In this document: piece after piece, positions 1-6,349 of the stretch
Layout of the letters: the number at the start of each line of letters is the position of its first letter
Position numbering within the stretch: the stretch's first letter is position 1
NCBI GenBank assembly: GCA_002683775.1
Contig: NYTT01000088.1
Location: 1 to 8,057, forward strand
Reading direction: 5' to 3'
DNA: 8,057 bases
DNA from: Flavobacteriales bacterium
GTDB taxonomy: Bacteria; Bacteroidota; Bacteroidia; Flavobacteriales; BACL11
The notes under the pieces: model-generated
What the model saw: the letters and a program-made list of their open reading frames with translations, nothing else
Databases searched by the model: none
Told to the model about the DNA's origin: nothing
Made by a program: the position numbers and the translations under genes

Positions 1-153
1 TATCTAGATTATTTACGAAAACAAAACGATTTCCCAGTGATATTGATTGATGTTACTTTGGTTGACTTTGTTTCTGATAAATCTGTTTATAATCGTATAA
101 AGGATATTTTAAAATTACATTATGAACCTGGCATTTCTAAAATAGATTTATGA
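1..153 (+). CDS. Deoxynucleoside kinase, C-terminal fragment (partial, 5' end outside window)
   Basis: This is the last 50 codons of a gene entering from the left edge, ending at TGA 151-153. The peptide begins YLDYLRKQNDFPVILID, continues with a VDFVSD segment and ends YEPGISKIDL. It resembles from memory the C-terminus of the Bacteroidota deoxynucleoside kinases that are often encoded beside folK: a helix (YFDFFKQQ-like), a strand (ILIIDT-like), an IDFV motif, a helix, then a YKxGxxRV-like tail. These enzymes phosphorylate deoxynucleosides with ATP in the cytoplasmic nucleotide salvage pathway. The P-loop and the LID arginines lie outside the window, so the catalytic core cannot be checked. 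Proximity to a SpoU methyltransferase and mutS fits a neighbourhood I recall from flavobacteria. A bidirectional terminator follows 27 nt after the stop. The call rests on a short, variable tail, so a different kinase or NTPase is possible. Confidence 0.6.
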   Translation, partial: YLDYLRKQNDFPVILIDVTLVDFVSDKSVYNRIKDILKLHYEPGISKIDL

Positions 154-180
154 TGTTATCTTAATGATTTTCATACAAAT

Positions 181-208
181 AAAAAAAGCTCCATATGGAG
201 CTTTTTTT
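181..208. terminator. Bidirectional intrinsic terminator between convergent genes
   Basis: The arms AAAAAAAGCTCC (181-192) and GGAGCTTTTTTT (197-208) are perfectly complementary over 12 bp around an ATAT loop. The GC-rich part (AGCTCC/GGAGCT) is flanked by A7 and T7, so a uridine run follows the hairpin in either direction. It lies between the plus-strand kinase fragment (stop at 153) and the minus-strand lipoprotein gene (stop at 225) and can end both transcripts. Confidence 0.93.
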
Positions 209-224
209 ATGAATATTAATAATA

Positions 225-1889
225 TTACTTTGTTAAATCAATGAAATTGCTAGCAGATCGTAAGTTGTAAAATTCATAATCGTTAACTGCTTCTGATTTA
301 AACTTAGAATTAGCGTTAATAGCTTTTTTAAGCATATTAATAGCTCCATCATTATCTCCAGACCTTAACTTTGCTATTGAATTAAGATAATAGCACTCTG
401 CAGTAGATTCATTGCAAGCAACATTATTTGATCCGTTCATTAATTTAGCTAGTGTCGCGTTATGTGATTTGCTATTTTTGAAGTAACGAACTGCTTTATT
501 GTATTCTCCTTGTCTTATATCCAATATTGCTTGGTTCCTTTCAGTTGTATTTGCTTTGTCAAATAAAACTTGAGCATTTGCTAGTTTGCCAATTCTTGCT
601 GCAATAATTCCTTTGTTTGTACTTATGTCAGAATTTTCTTCTTTAATTGATGTTGCTTTGTTAAGATAATCCATTGCAGAATTTAGATCGCCATTTGCTA
701 TGTGAATACAAGCAATATTATTGTATCCTCTCCAATCATTGTGAAGTTCAACGGCTTTATTGTAGATTTTAGTCTGATCAATTTCGTTATCAGCTAATGT
801 AGCTGAAAACAATAATTCTTCTACACTTAACTCATTAGGATTAGTGATTGATAAAGAGGCAATTTCTTCATCAGATCTTTTAGGCTCATAAGATCTAATA
901 ATTATTGTCGCTTTTCTTAATTGAGGTAAAACATTATCTTCAATAGCGTCGTATATTTCAGCCAAATCTCTAATTTGTTGTTCTCTTACTTCAACATCAG
1001 AAATAGAGTTAACAATGTTATTTATTTTTCTTTTGTCTTTAATATCAGAATCTTTTATTAAAGATTCAAATCCTTCCCAATCTTCACCAACCGAAGACTC
1101 AGTATATAGGTCATTGTTTCTTGCACCTTCTACTTTCATTGATTTTAACAATCTTTTAGTATAATTTAAGGTGCTCTTCATTCTTTTTTCTGAAACATTA
1201 TCGTTCATATTAACTGCTCCTTCAGGAGAAGCATATGATATGATTTCTATTGAATGAGTTTTATAGCCATTTTTAGAAAATTTCTTTAATTCAGTAATGT
1301 CTGCATCGCTTTTTTCAGTTGTTCTGATATTTGACTGATTAACTAAAAAGTATATAGTTGCTGACTCCTCTAAAATAGTCTCATGTTCATATCCATGATT
1401 ATTGTTTGCTAAATCTTCATTGTCTTTAACTCTTGTTGACGTAGCAATAACTCCATTAGCGATATTAACAGGCCCTAAAACCTTTTCTTTGTCTTTCTGC
1501 TTAGCAGTAGCTCTTAGTTCTAGGCGAGAATTTACCATTTTATCTGTATAGGTAATTTTATCTTGGTATTTAAAGCCACCTCCTGTAGCATTGAATATTG
1601 TAGCTTCTCCACCTGTAGCTTCTTCTCCTTGAATTATGATAGTTTTAAATGCTGTTTCTCCTTCATTATAAACTAGTACAGGTGTGAAATCAACTGTCGC
1701 TTTTTTTGCAAAATATTTTGCAGGAAAATTTGCGTCTAAGTTTAGAGATACCTTTCCACCATGAGCTTGAAGTACTGGAGGTGTAGTTGTGAAGTTAACT
1801 GTATCGTATTTAGTTGCCATTTGATCTATACCACAGCTACTAAAAAATATAATTGCAGTAAGAATATATGAGAATTTAAAGGTCTTCAT
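225..1889 (-). CDS. OmpA-like domain/TPR lipoprotein, predicted outer-membrane-anchored
   Basis: This is a 554-residue exported lipoprotein. Residues 1-19 form a lipoprotein signal (basic MKTFK, hydrophobic core, lipobox FSSC with Cys19). Residues ~30-155 look like a beta-rich N-terminal domain. Residues ~176-335 form an OmpA-like domain: strand ATIYFLVNQSNIR, helix, then IISYASPEG (216-224) and VSEKRM (232-237). It carries a long insert (~250-325, containing GEDWEGFESLI) of a kind seen in Bacteroidales OmpA-type proteins. R236 aligns with the DAP-binding Arg of OmpA, but the partner Asp position is S221. Residues ~355-545 are degenerate TPR helices (for example GDLNSAMDYLNKA, GEYNKAVRYF, GDNDGAINMLKKA). 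The likely role is an envelope scaffold or cell-wall-associated adaptor; no catalytic site is visible. The gene is probably monocistronic, with its own -7 element about 30 nt upstream of the ATG and the 181-208 terminator downstream. The exact function is unknown. PorE-like type IX secretion components share TPR and OmpA parts but have a different order and extra domains. Confidence 0.85.
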   Translation of the reverse strand: MKTFKFSYILTAIIFFSSCGIDQMATKYDTVNFTTTPPVLQAHGGKVSLNLDANFPAKYFAKKATVDFTPVLVYNEGETAFKTIIIQGEEATGGEATIFNATGGGFKYQDKITYTDKMVNSRLELRATAKQKDKEKVLGPVNIANGVIATSTRVKDNEDLANNNHGYEHETILEESATIYFLVNQSNIRTTEKSDADITELKKFSKNGYKTHSIEIISYASPEGAVNMNDNVSEKRMKSTLNYTKRLLKSMKVEGARNNDLYTESSVGEDWEGFESLIKDSDIKDKRKINNIVNSISDVEVREQQIRDLAEIYDAIEDNVLPQLRKATIIIRSYEPKRSDEEIASLSITNPNELSVEELLFSATLADNEIDQTKIYNKAVELHNDWRGYNNIACIHIANGDLNSAMDYLNKATSIKEENSDISTNKGIIAARIGKLANAQVLFDKANTTERNQAILDIRQGEYNKAVRYFKNSKSHNATLAKLMNGSNNVACNESTAECYYLNSIAKLRSGDNDGAINMLKKAINANSKFKSEAVNDYEFYNLRSASNFIDLTK

Positions 1890-1919
1890 GTCTGGATGTA
1901 TTAAAATTTATTATTATTA

Positions 1920-1927
1920 CAAATATA
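1920..1927 (-). promoter_or_regulatory. Putative -7 element for the lipoprotein gene
   Basis: On the minus strand this reads TATATTTG, a perfect match to the Bacteroidota -7 consensus TAnnTTTG. It ends 30 nt before the ATG at 1889, implying a leader of about 25 nt. No TTG is found at the expected -33 spacing, so the support comes from one box and its position only. Confidence 0.5.
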
Positions 1928-1978
1928 AATAAAAATTTCAGGGGTAAGAGATGTTTTTTTCAGTGTTATTCACATTTA

Positions 1979-2028
1979 ATGTTAGTAATTAGCTAGTGAT
2001 AACTTGATACTTTTTCTATTACTAACAT
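1979..2028. repeat. 11-bp perfect inverted repeat in the trmH-lipoprotein intergenic gap
   Basis: The arms ATGTTAGTAAT (1979-1989) and ATTACTAACAT (2018-2028) are exact inverses around a 28-nt spacer. The repeat starts 11 nt past the stop of the minus-strand methyltransferase gene and fills a third of the 150-nt gap before the lipoprotein gene. As RNA from the minus strand it could form a long AT-rich stem at the 3' end of the methyltransferase message. No uridine run follows the second arm directly, so it is not a classic terminator. A binding site for a dimeric protein is the other option. Confidence 0.5.
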
Positions 2029-2039
2029 AAAAAATATAG

Positions 2040-2576
2040 TTAGTTTTTAAAAGAAACTAATTTATTCCATAATTCCCAAATAACAATACCTGAACTAACG
2101 GATATATTTAAAGAATGTTTAGTCCCAAATTGAGGAATTTCAATTATTTCATTACAAAGATTTATCACATCATTGTTTACGCCATCTACTTCGTTACCAA
2201 ATATTATTGCAATTGGATCTTTTGAGATATTAAAATTATTAAGCATTATAGACTCTTTTACTTGCTCAACACCGATAATTTGATAGTTATTTTTTTTTAA
2301 TTTTAAAACAGCATCTATCGTATTATTCTCATAATCCCAATCTACAGAATTAGTTGAGCCAAGTGCAGATTTTCTGATATCTTTATTTGGTGGGGTTGGA
2401 GTAATACCACATAGTATTATTTTTTCAATTAAAAAAGCATCAGAAGTTCTAAACACTGATCCTACATTTAAAGAGCTTCTTACATTGTCTAAAACAATCG
2501 TTATTGGAGTTTTTCTAGATTTTTTAAATTCTTCAATTGATATTCTTTCTAAATCCTTGTTTTTTAACTTCTCCAT
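2040..2576 (-). CDS. SpoU/TrmH-family RNA 2'-O-methyltransferase (small, catalytic domain only)
   Basis: The product is 178 residues, the size of single-domain SPOUT methyltransferases that use S-adenosylmethionine to 2'-O-methylate RNA riboses. All three SpoU motifs are present. Motif 1 is LDNVRSSLNVGSVFRTSDAF (29-48), with N37 and the likely catalytic R43. Motif 2 is IIFGNEVDGV (124-133). Motif 3 is IPQFGTKHSLNISVSS (147-162). Motifs 2 and 3 form the trefoil knot that binds SAM and the dimer interface. The SLNISV form of motif 3, with IPQ and a trailing IVIWE, is closer to tRNA Gm18 enzymes (TrmH, Trm3/TARBP1) than to the TrmL type, but the target cannot be fixed from sequence. The ATG at 2574-2576 directly follows a -7 element and a 9-15 nt leader. 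It is divergent from mutS across 35 bp, an association I recall in other Bacteroidota. A weak AT stem at the stop codon followed by a T-rich stretch may help end transcription. Confidence 0.9.
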   Translation of the reverse strand: MEKLKNKDLERISIEEFKKSRKTPITIVLDNVRSSLNVGSVFRTSDAFLIEKIILCGITPTPPNKDIRKSALGSTNSVDWDYENNTIDAVLKLKKNNYQIIGVEQVKESIMLNNFNISKDPIAIIFGNEVDGVNNDVINLCNEIIEIPQFGTKHSLNISVSSGIVIWELWNKLVSFKN

Positions 2577-2588
2577 CCTTTATATTTG
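2557..2588 (+). promoter_or_regulatory. Putative mutS promoter (-33 TTG, -7 TATATTTG)
   Basis: TATATTTG (2581-2588) matches the TAnnTTTG consensus exactly, and TTG (2557-2559) lies 21 nt upstream, slightly longer than usual. The -33 part lies inside the first codons of the divergent methyltransferase gene. The predicted transcript starts near 2594. This excludes the in-frame TTG at 2537 as the mutS start and leaves an ~18-nt leader before the TTG at 2612. Confidence 0.55.
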
Positions 2589-2591
2589 TTG

Positions 2592-2599
2592 CAAAATTA
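2592..2599 (-). promoter_or_regulatory. Putative -7 element for the small SpoU methyltransferase gene
   Basis: The minus strand reads TAATTTTG, matching TAnnTTTG. It ends 15 nt before the ATG at 2576, giving a very short leader of about 10 nt. No well-spaced -33 TTG is seen; the nearest candidate is 26 nt away. It lies 3 bp from the plus-strand -7 element of mutS. Confidence 0.45.
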
Positions 2600-2611
2600 A
2601 ACAATAAATTT

Positions 2612-5212
2612 TTGATAAATAAGAACAATAAAAAGAAAGTTACTCCTCTAATGGGGCAGTATAATAAAATAAAAGCCAAACACCCTGGTGCACTATTATT
2701 ATTTAGAGTAGGTGACTTTTATGAAACTTTTGGAGAAGATGCAATATCTGTTTCTTCAATTTTAGGTATTGTACTTACTGCTAGAAACAATGGAGATTCT
2801 AAAATTGAACTTGCAGGTTTTCCACAACATTCTTTAGATACTTATTTACCAAAATTAGTAAGGGCAGGAAGAAGAGTTGCGATTTGTGATCAGCTTGAAG
2901 ATGCAAAAGCTACAAAAGGAATTGTTAAAAGAGGAGTAACAGAACTGGTAACTCCTGGAGTCTCTTATAATGATCTTACTTTAGAAAATAAAAGAAATAA
3001 TTTTCTTGCAACAATTTATTATGGTAAGTTATATATAGGAATATCTTTTTTAGATGTTTCAACTGGTGAATTTTTAGTTGGAGAGGGAACTAAAGATTAC
3101 ATAGATAAACTTCTTAATAGTTTTGAACCGATGGAAATAATTTATCAAAAAAATAAAAAAAATAAAATAGAAATAGATTTTAATATAACCTCTTCTACTT
3201 TTATGCTCGAAGACTGGGTCTTTAATTTTGACTACTCAAATGAGTTGTTAAATAAACAGTTTGATACAAAGTCATTAAAAGGCTTTGGTATTTTAGATCT
3301 TCAAGAAGGAGTAATCGCTGCAGGAGTAGCACTCCATTATTTAAATGAGACAAAGCATCAGAAAACAAAGCATATACTTAATATTAGCAGAATTCATAAA
3401 GATCATTATGTCTGGATGGATAGATTTACTATAAGAAACCTTGAATTATTTTCTTCAACTAACGAAGGGGCAGTTACATTAATAGATATTTTAGACAATA
3501 CAAACTCACCTATGGGAGGAAGAATGCTTCGTAGATGGTTAGCACTCCCATTAAAAGATGTTAATCATATTAGGTTAAGACATCAGATTGTAGATGAGAT
3601 ATTTAGTGATGATGTTATTACGAATATATTGATTAAAGAAATAAGAACAATTGGGGATTTAGAGAGGTTAATTTCGAAAGTTGCAACTTTAAGAATTAAT
3701 CCAAGAGAGTGTTGTAGGCTTAAAGACGCACTCTTATCACTAAAACCTATTAAGAATCTATGTAACACAACAAATGTCAATGCACTTAGAGATATTTTAA
3801 ATAAGATTGATTTATGTGTTAGTATCATTTCAAAGATTGAAGCAGAAATAAGTGATGACCCACCATTACTAATACATAAGGGAAATGTTATAAAAACAGG
3901 TATTAATAAAGAATTAGATGATTTGAGATCAATTCAAAGTTCTGGAAAAGATTTTCTGAATAAAATTCTTAATAGGGAGATTAAAAATACTGGAATTAAT
4001 TCTTTAAAAATTTCATTTAATAATGTTTTTGGATATTATTTAGAAGTTAGAAATAAATATAAAGATCAAGTGCCTTCTAATTGGATAAGAAAGCAAACTC
4101 TTGTTAATGCGGAAAGGTATATTACAGAAGAATTGAAAGAATATGAAAATAAGATTTTAAGTGCTGAGGATAAGATTCAAACTATTGAGAGTAGACTTTA
4201 TAACGATTTAGTTCTAAGTCTTACTGAATTTATTGAACCAATACAAATAAATGCAAATTTAGTGTCTCAACTTGATTGTCTACTTAGTTTTTCATTAATA
4301 GCAAAAAAAAATAATTACTGTAAACCACAAGTGAATATTAGTTCGAAATTAGTAATTAAACAAGGAAGACATCCAGTTATTGAACAACAATTAGATGCTG
4401 GCGATACTTATGTGCCTAATGATATATTTTTAGATAGAGATCAGCAACAGATAATGATGATTACAGGACCTAATATGTCTGGTAAATCAGCCTTGTTAAG
4501 ACAAACCGCTTTAATTGTATTAATGTCTCAGATAGGTAGCTATGTGCCTGCCAATTCTGCTGAAATAGGGTTGGTAGATAAAATATTTACAAGGGTCGGT
4601 GCTTCTGATAATATTTCAATGGGAGAATCTACTTTTATGGTTGAAATGAGTGAGACTGCAAGTATTTTAAATAATCTTTCTGAAAATAGTTTGATTTTGA
4701 TGGATGAAATTGGACGCGGAACAAGCACATATGATGGCGTCTCAATTGCTTGGGCAATTGCAGAGTATTTACATAATCATAAAACAAAGGCAAAAACATT
4801 ATTTGCAACTCATTATCATGAATTAAATGAAATGGCTAAAGAGTTTTCTCGAATAAAAAATTATAACGTTTCTGTTAAAGAAAATGGAAAGAATATTATT
4901 TTTATTCGAACTTTAAAGCAAGGGGGAAGTGAGCATAGTTTTGGGATTCATGTTGCAAAGATTGCAGGTATTCCAAAAAAAGTTGTTGAAAAAGCATCTA
5001 AGATATTAAAGAAGTTAGAAACAATAAAGGGAGGTAGTGAGAGCTCTAATTCTTTGCACGAAGATGATGATTTGCAATTAAGTTTTTTTAAACTAGATGA
5101 TCCTGTACTAGAAAAAATTAGAGACGATATAAATCATATGGATATCAACTCTTTAACACCAATTGAAGCGTTAAATAAATTAAATGAAATCAAAAAACTA
5201 TTACTAAAGTAG
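2612..5212 (+). CDS. mutS: DNA mismatch repair protein MutS
   Basis: MutS recognises mismatches and small loops in newly replicated DNA and recruits MutL in an ATP-dependent way. From the TTG at 2612 the protein has 866 residues, the usual family length. The mismatch-recognition domain starts TPLMGQYNKIKAKHP (11-25) and has the Phe-x-Glu wedge GDFYE, with Phe at residue 36, the same number as in E. coli. Connector, lever and clamp domains span ~125-590. The ATPase domain has Walker A GPNMSGKS (619-626), the STFMVEMSE signature (673-681), Walker B LILMDE (694-699) and ATHYHE (732-737). QLSFF (822-826) looks like a beta-clamp binding motif, and the C-terminal helices SLTPIEALNKLNEIKKLL fit the dimer/tetramer tail. 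The frame is open upstream to another TTG at 2537, but that lies inside the divergent gene and before the promoter. ATG 2651 would cut off conserved residues. No terminator separates it from the tRNAs, so read-through is possible. Confidence 0.97.
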   Translation: MINKNNKKKVTPLMGQYNKIKAKHPGALLLFRVGDFYETFGEDAISVSSILGIVLTARNNGDSKIELAGFPQHSLDTYLPKLVRAGRRVAICDQLEDAKATKGIVKRGVTELVTPGVSYNDLTLENKRNNFLATIYYGKLYIGISFLDVSTGEFLVGEGTKDYIDKLLNSFEPMEIIYQKNKKNKIEIDFNITSSTFMLEDWVFNFDYSNELLNKQFDTKSLKGFGILDLQEGVIAAGVALHYLNETKHQKTKHILNISRIHKDHYVWMDRFTIRNLELFSSTNEGAVTLIDILDNTNSPMGGRMLRRWLALPLKDVNHIRLRHQIVDEIFSDDVITNILIKEIRTIGDLERLISKVATLRINPRECCRLKDALLSLKPIKNLCNTTNVNALRDILNKIDLCVSIISKIEAEISDDPPLLIHKGNVIKTGINKELDDLRSIQSSGKDFLNKILNREIKNTGINSLKISFNNVFGYYLEVRNKYKDQVPSNWIRKQTLVNAERYITEELKEYENKILSAEDKIQTIESRLYNDLVLSLTEFIEPIQINANLVSQLDCLLSFSLIAKKNNYCKPQVNISSKLVIKQGRHPVIEQQLDAGDTYVPNDIFLDRDQQQIMMITGPNMSGKSALLRQTALIVLMSQIGSYVPANSAEIGLVDKIFTRVGASDNISMGESTFMVEMSETASILNNLSENSLILMDEIGRGTSTYDGVSIAWAIAEYLHNHKTKAKTLFATHYHELNEMAKEFSRIKNYNVSVKENGKNIIFIRTLKQGGSEHSFGIHVAKIAGIPKKVVEKASKILKKLETIKGGSESSNSLHEDDDLQLSFFKLDDPVLEKIRDDINHMDINSLTPIEALNKLNEIKKLLLK

Positions 5213-5220
5213 ATTTTGAT

Positions 5221-5250
5221 TTTGTGGAATAGATTTTTTCTTTAAATTTG
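5221..5250 (+). promoter_or_regulatory. tRNA unit promoter (-33 TTTG, -7 TAAATTTG)
   Basis: TTTG (5221-5224), an 18-nt spacer and TAAATTTG (5243-5250) match the Bacteroidota vegetative promoter closely. The predicted start is about 5256, a few bases before the 5' end of tRNA-Gly at 5262. The promoter lies in the 49-nt gap after the mutS stop, so the tRNAs do not depend on mutS transcription. Confidence 0.75.
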
Positions 5251-5261
5251 CCGTCCTTATT

Positions 5262-5333
5262 GCGAGTGTAGCTCAGGGGTAGAGCATCACCTTGCCAAGG
5301 TGAGGGTCGTGAGTTCGAATCTCATCACTCGCT
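5262..5333 (+). tRNA. tRNA-Gly (anticodon GCC)
   Basis: The 72-nt gene folds into a full cloverleaf: acceptor GCGAGTG/CACTCGC, D-stem GCTC/GAGC, anticodon stem TCACC/GGTGA with loop TTGCCAA, and T-stem GTGAG/CTCAT with loop TTCGAAT. The anticodon GCC at 5294-5296 reads GGC and GGU. Discriminator U73 is the glycine identity base. The CCA end is not encoded, so it must be added by tRNA nucleotidyltransferase. It is the first gene of a two-tRNA transcript. Confidence 0.97.
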
Positions 5334-5355
5334 CAATGATGTTCATCTAAATACT

Positions 5356-5439
5356 GCCCGGGTGGTGGAATTGGTAGACACGTTGGACTTAAAATCCAAT
5401 GAACATTTGTTCGTACGGGTTCAAGTCCCGTCCCGGGTA
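5356..5439 (+). tRNA. tRNA-Leu (anticodon TAA)
   Basis: This is an 84-nt class II tRNA gene. The acceptor is GCCCGGG/CCCGGGT with a G1-U72 wobble. The anticodon stem is TTGGA/TCCAA with loop CTTAAAA, placing anticodon TAA at 5390-5392. The long variable arm has a GAACA/TGTTC stem (5401-5412), and the T-stem is ACGGG/CCCGT with TTCAAGT. Discriminator A73 fits leucine. CCA is not encoded. It lies 22 nt after tRNA-Gly and just before a strong terminator. This tRNA reads UUA, a codon used heavily in this AT-rich genome. Confidence 0.97.
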
Positions 5440-5444
5440 CATAG

Positions 5445-5480
5445 CGGGAGGTTATCTAAAGATAGTCTCCCGTTTTTTTT
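5445..5480 (+). terminator. Intrinsic terminator of the tRNA unit
   Basis: CGGGAGGTTATC (5445-5456) pairs with GATAGTCTCCCG (5461-5472) over 12 bp, including two G-U wobbles, around a TAAA loop. T8 follows (5473-5480). It starts 5 nt after tRNA-Leu ends and closes the tRNA-Gly/tRNA-Leu transcript and any read-through from mutS. There is no T run in the opposite direction. Confidence 0.93.
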
Positions 5481-5563
5481 ATAGAGGCAAGATTTTCTTC
5501 CTTTTTTTCTGTGGGAGATTACTATTAAATAATATTTATTAAAATTGCAGAATATCATTTACA

Positions 5564-6349
5564 ATGAAAAAAATCACTTCTGTCCAGAATCATTTTATAA
5601 AATCATTAATATTATTAAGAGAAAAACCAAGAGCTCGAAGAGAAAATAGTCAATTTTTGATTGAAGGTGAAAGAGAAATTAATCTAGCTATTAATGGAGG
5701 ATACACTATTGAGATAATTTTATTTTATCCAAAAATATATCCGCTTGAGAAAGCTCGAGAACTTTCTGGTAAGTCTGAAATAATAGAAATTAATAAAGAA
5801 ATTTTTAATAAGTTAGCTTACAGAGAATCTACAGGAGGAGTAATTGCAATCGCTATGTCTAAAGATCTTGGCCTTTCTAAATTAAAATTATCAGATAATT
5901 CACTAATTCTAATTGCAGAGGCAACTGAAAAGCCTGGAAATATAGGAGCGCTTTTAAGAACAGCAGATGCAGCAAATCTTGATGCAGTTATTATAGCTAA
6001 TCCAAAGTGTGATATTTATAATCCAAATGTCATTAGATCAAGTGTAGGTTGTATTTTTACGAACCAAATTATTGTTTGTGATTCAAAGGATGTTATTCAT
6101 TTTCTAAAAGAGAATAATATTAAATTATTTTGTGCATCACTTCAAAATTCTACCTCTTATAATAATCAGAATTATAAAAAGTCAACTGCAATTGTTGTTG
6201 GGAATGAGACACATGGACTTTCTGATTGTTGGTTAGATTTAGGTACAAATATTAAAATACCTATGCGTGGCAAGATTGATTCAATGAATGTTTCTGTTTC
6301 TGCAGCAGTTTTAATCTTTGAAGCTATAAGACAGAGAGAATTCTCTTAG
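5564..6349 (+). CDS. SpoU/TrmH-family RNA 2'-O-methyltransferase with N-terminal substrate-binding domain
   Basis: The product is 261 residues in two parts. Residues ~1-95 form a SpoU substrate-binding-type domain (ITSVQNHFIKSLILLRE, then FLIEGEREI, ending YRESTGGVIAI), the L30e-like fold that positions RNA. Residues ~110-261 form the SPOUT catalytic domain. Motif 1 is EATEKPGNIGALLRTADAA (119-137), with N126 and likely catalytic R132. Motif 2 is VVGNETHGLS (211-220). Motif 3 is IPMRGKIDSMNVSVSAA (232-248). The arrangement resembles RlmB/TsnR-type 23S rRNA ribose methyltransferases, but the specific nucleotide is not predictable. The ATG at 5564 begins the conserved MKKITSxQN start. Upstream, TAAAATTG (5540-5547) is one mismatch from a -7 element, so the gene probably has its own promoter beyond the tRNA terminator. 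Its last 26 bp overlap the convergent waaA gene, and no terminator is visible at its end. Confidence 0.9.
   Translation: MKKITSVQNHFIKSLILLREKPRARRENSQFLIEGEREINLAINGGYTIEIILFYPKIYPLEKARELSGKSEIIEINKEIFNKLAYRESTGGVIAIAMSKDLGLSKLKLSDNSLILIAEATEKPGNIGALLRTADAANLDAVIIANPKCDIYNPNVIRSSVGCIFTNQIIVCDSKDVIHFLKENNIKLFCASLQNSTSYNNQNYKKSTAIVVGNETHGLSDCWLDLGTNIKIPMRGKIDSMNVSVSAAVLIFEAIRQREFS

Noticed and set aside
2031..2060. AT-only stem (TTAGTTT/AAACTAA) at the stop of the small methyltransferase gene as its terminator
   Set aside because: The stem is only 7 bp with one G-C pair, and the T run begins several bases after it, so it is too weak to list as a terminator.
2537..2611. N-terminal extension of mutS to the upstream TTG at 2537
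   Set aside because: It would start inside the divergent methyltransferase gene and upstream of the likely mutS promoter, and the 25 extra residues have no counterpart in MutS.
3583..3828. Antisense open frame inside mutS (minus strand)
   Set aside because: It is fully within a well-conserved coding region. The product has no recognisable motif and looks like the complement of an AT-rich gene.
4540..4728. Antisense open frame across the MutS ATPase region
   Set aside because: It is a short shadow of the conserved Walker B region, with no ribosome site or promoter.
6335..6346. AGAGAATTCTCT palindrome as a bidirectional terminator or operator
   Set aside because: It has no loop or flanking T runs and lies within two coding frames; the composition alone can explain it.
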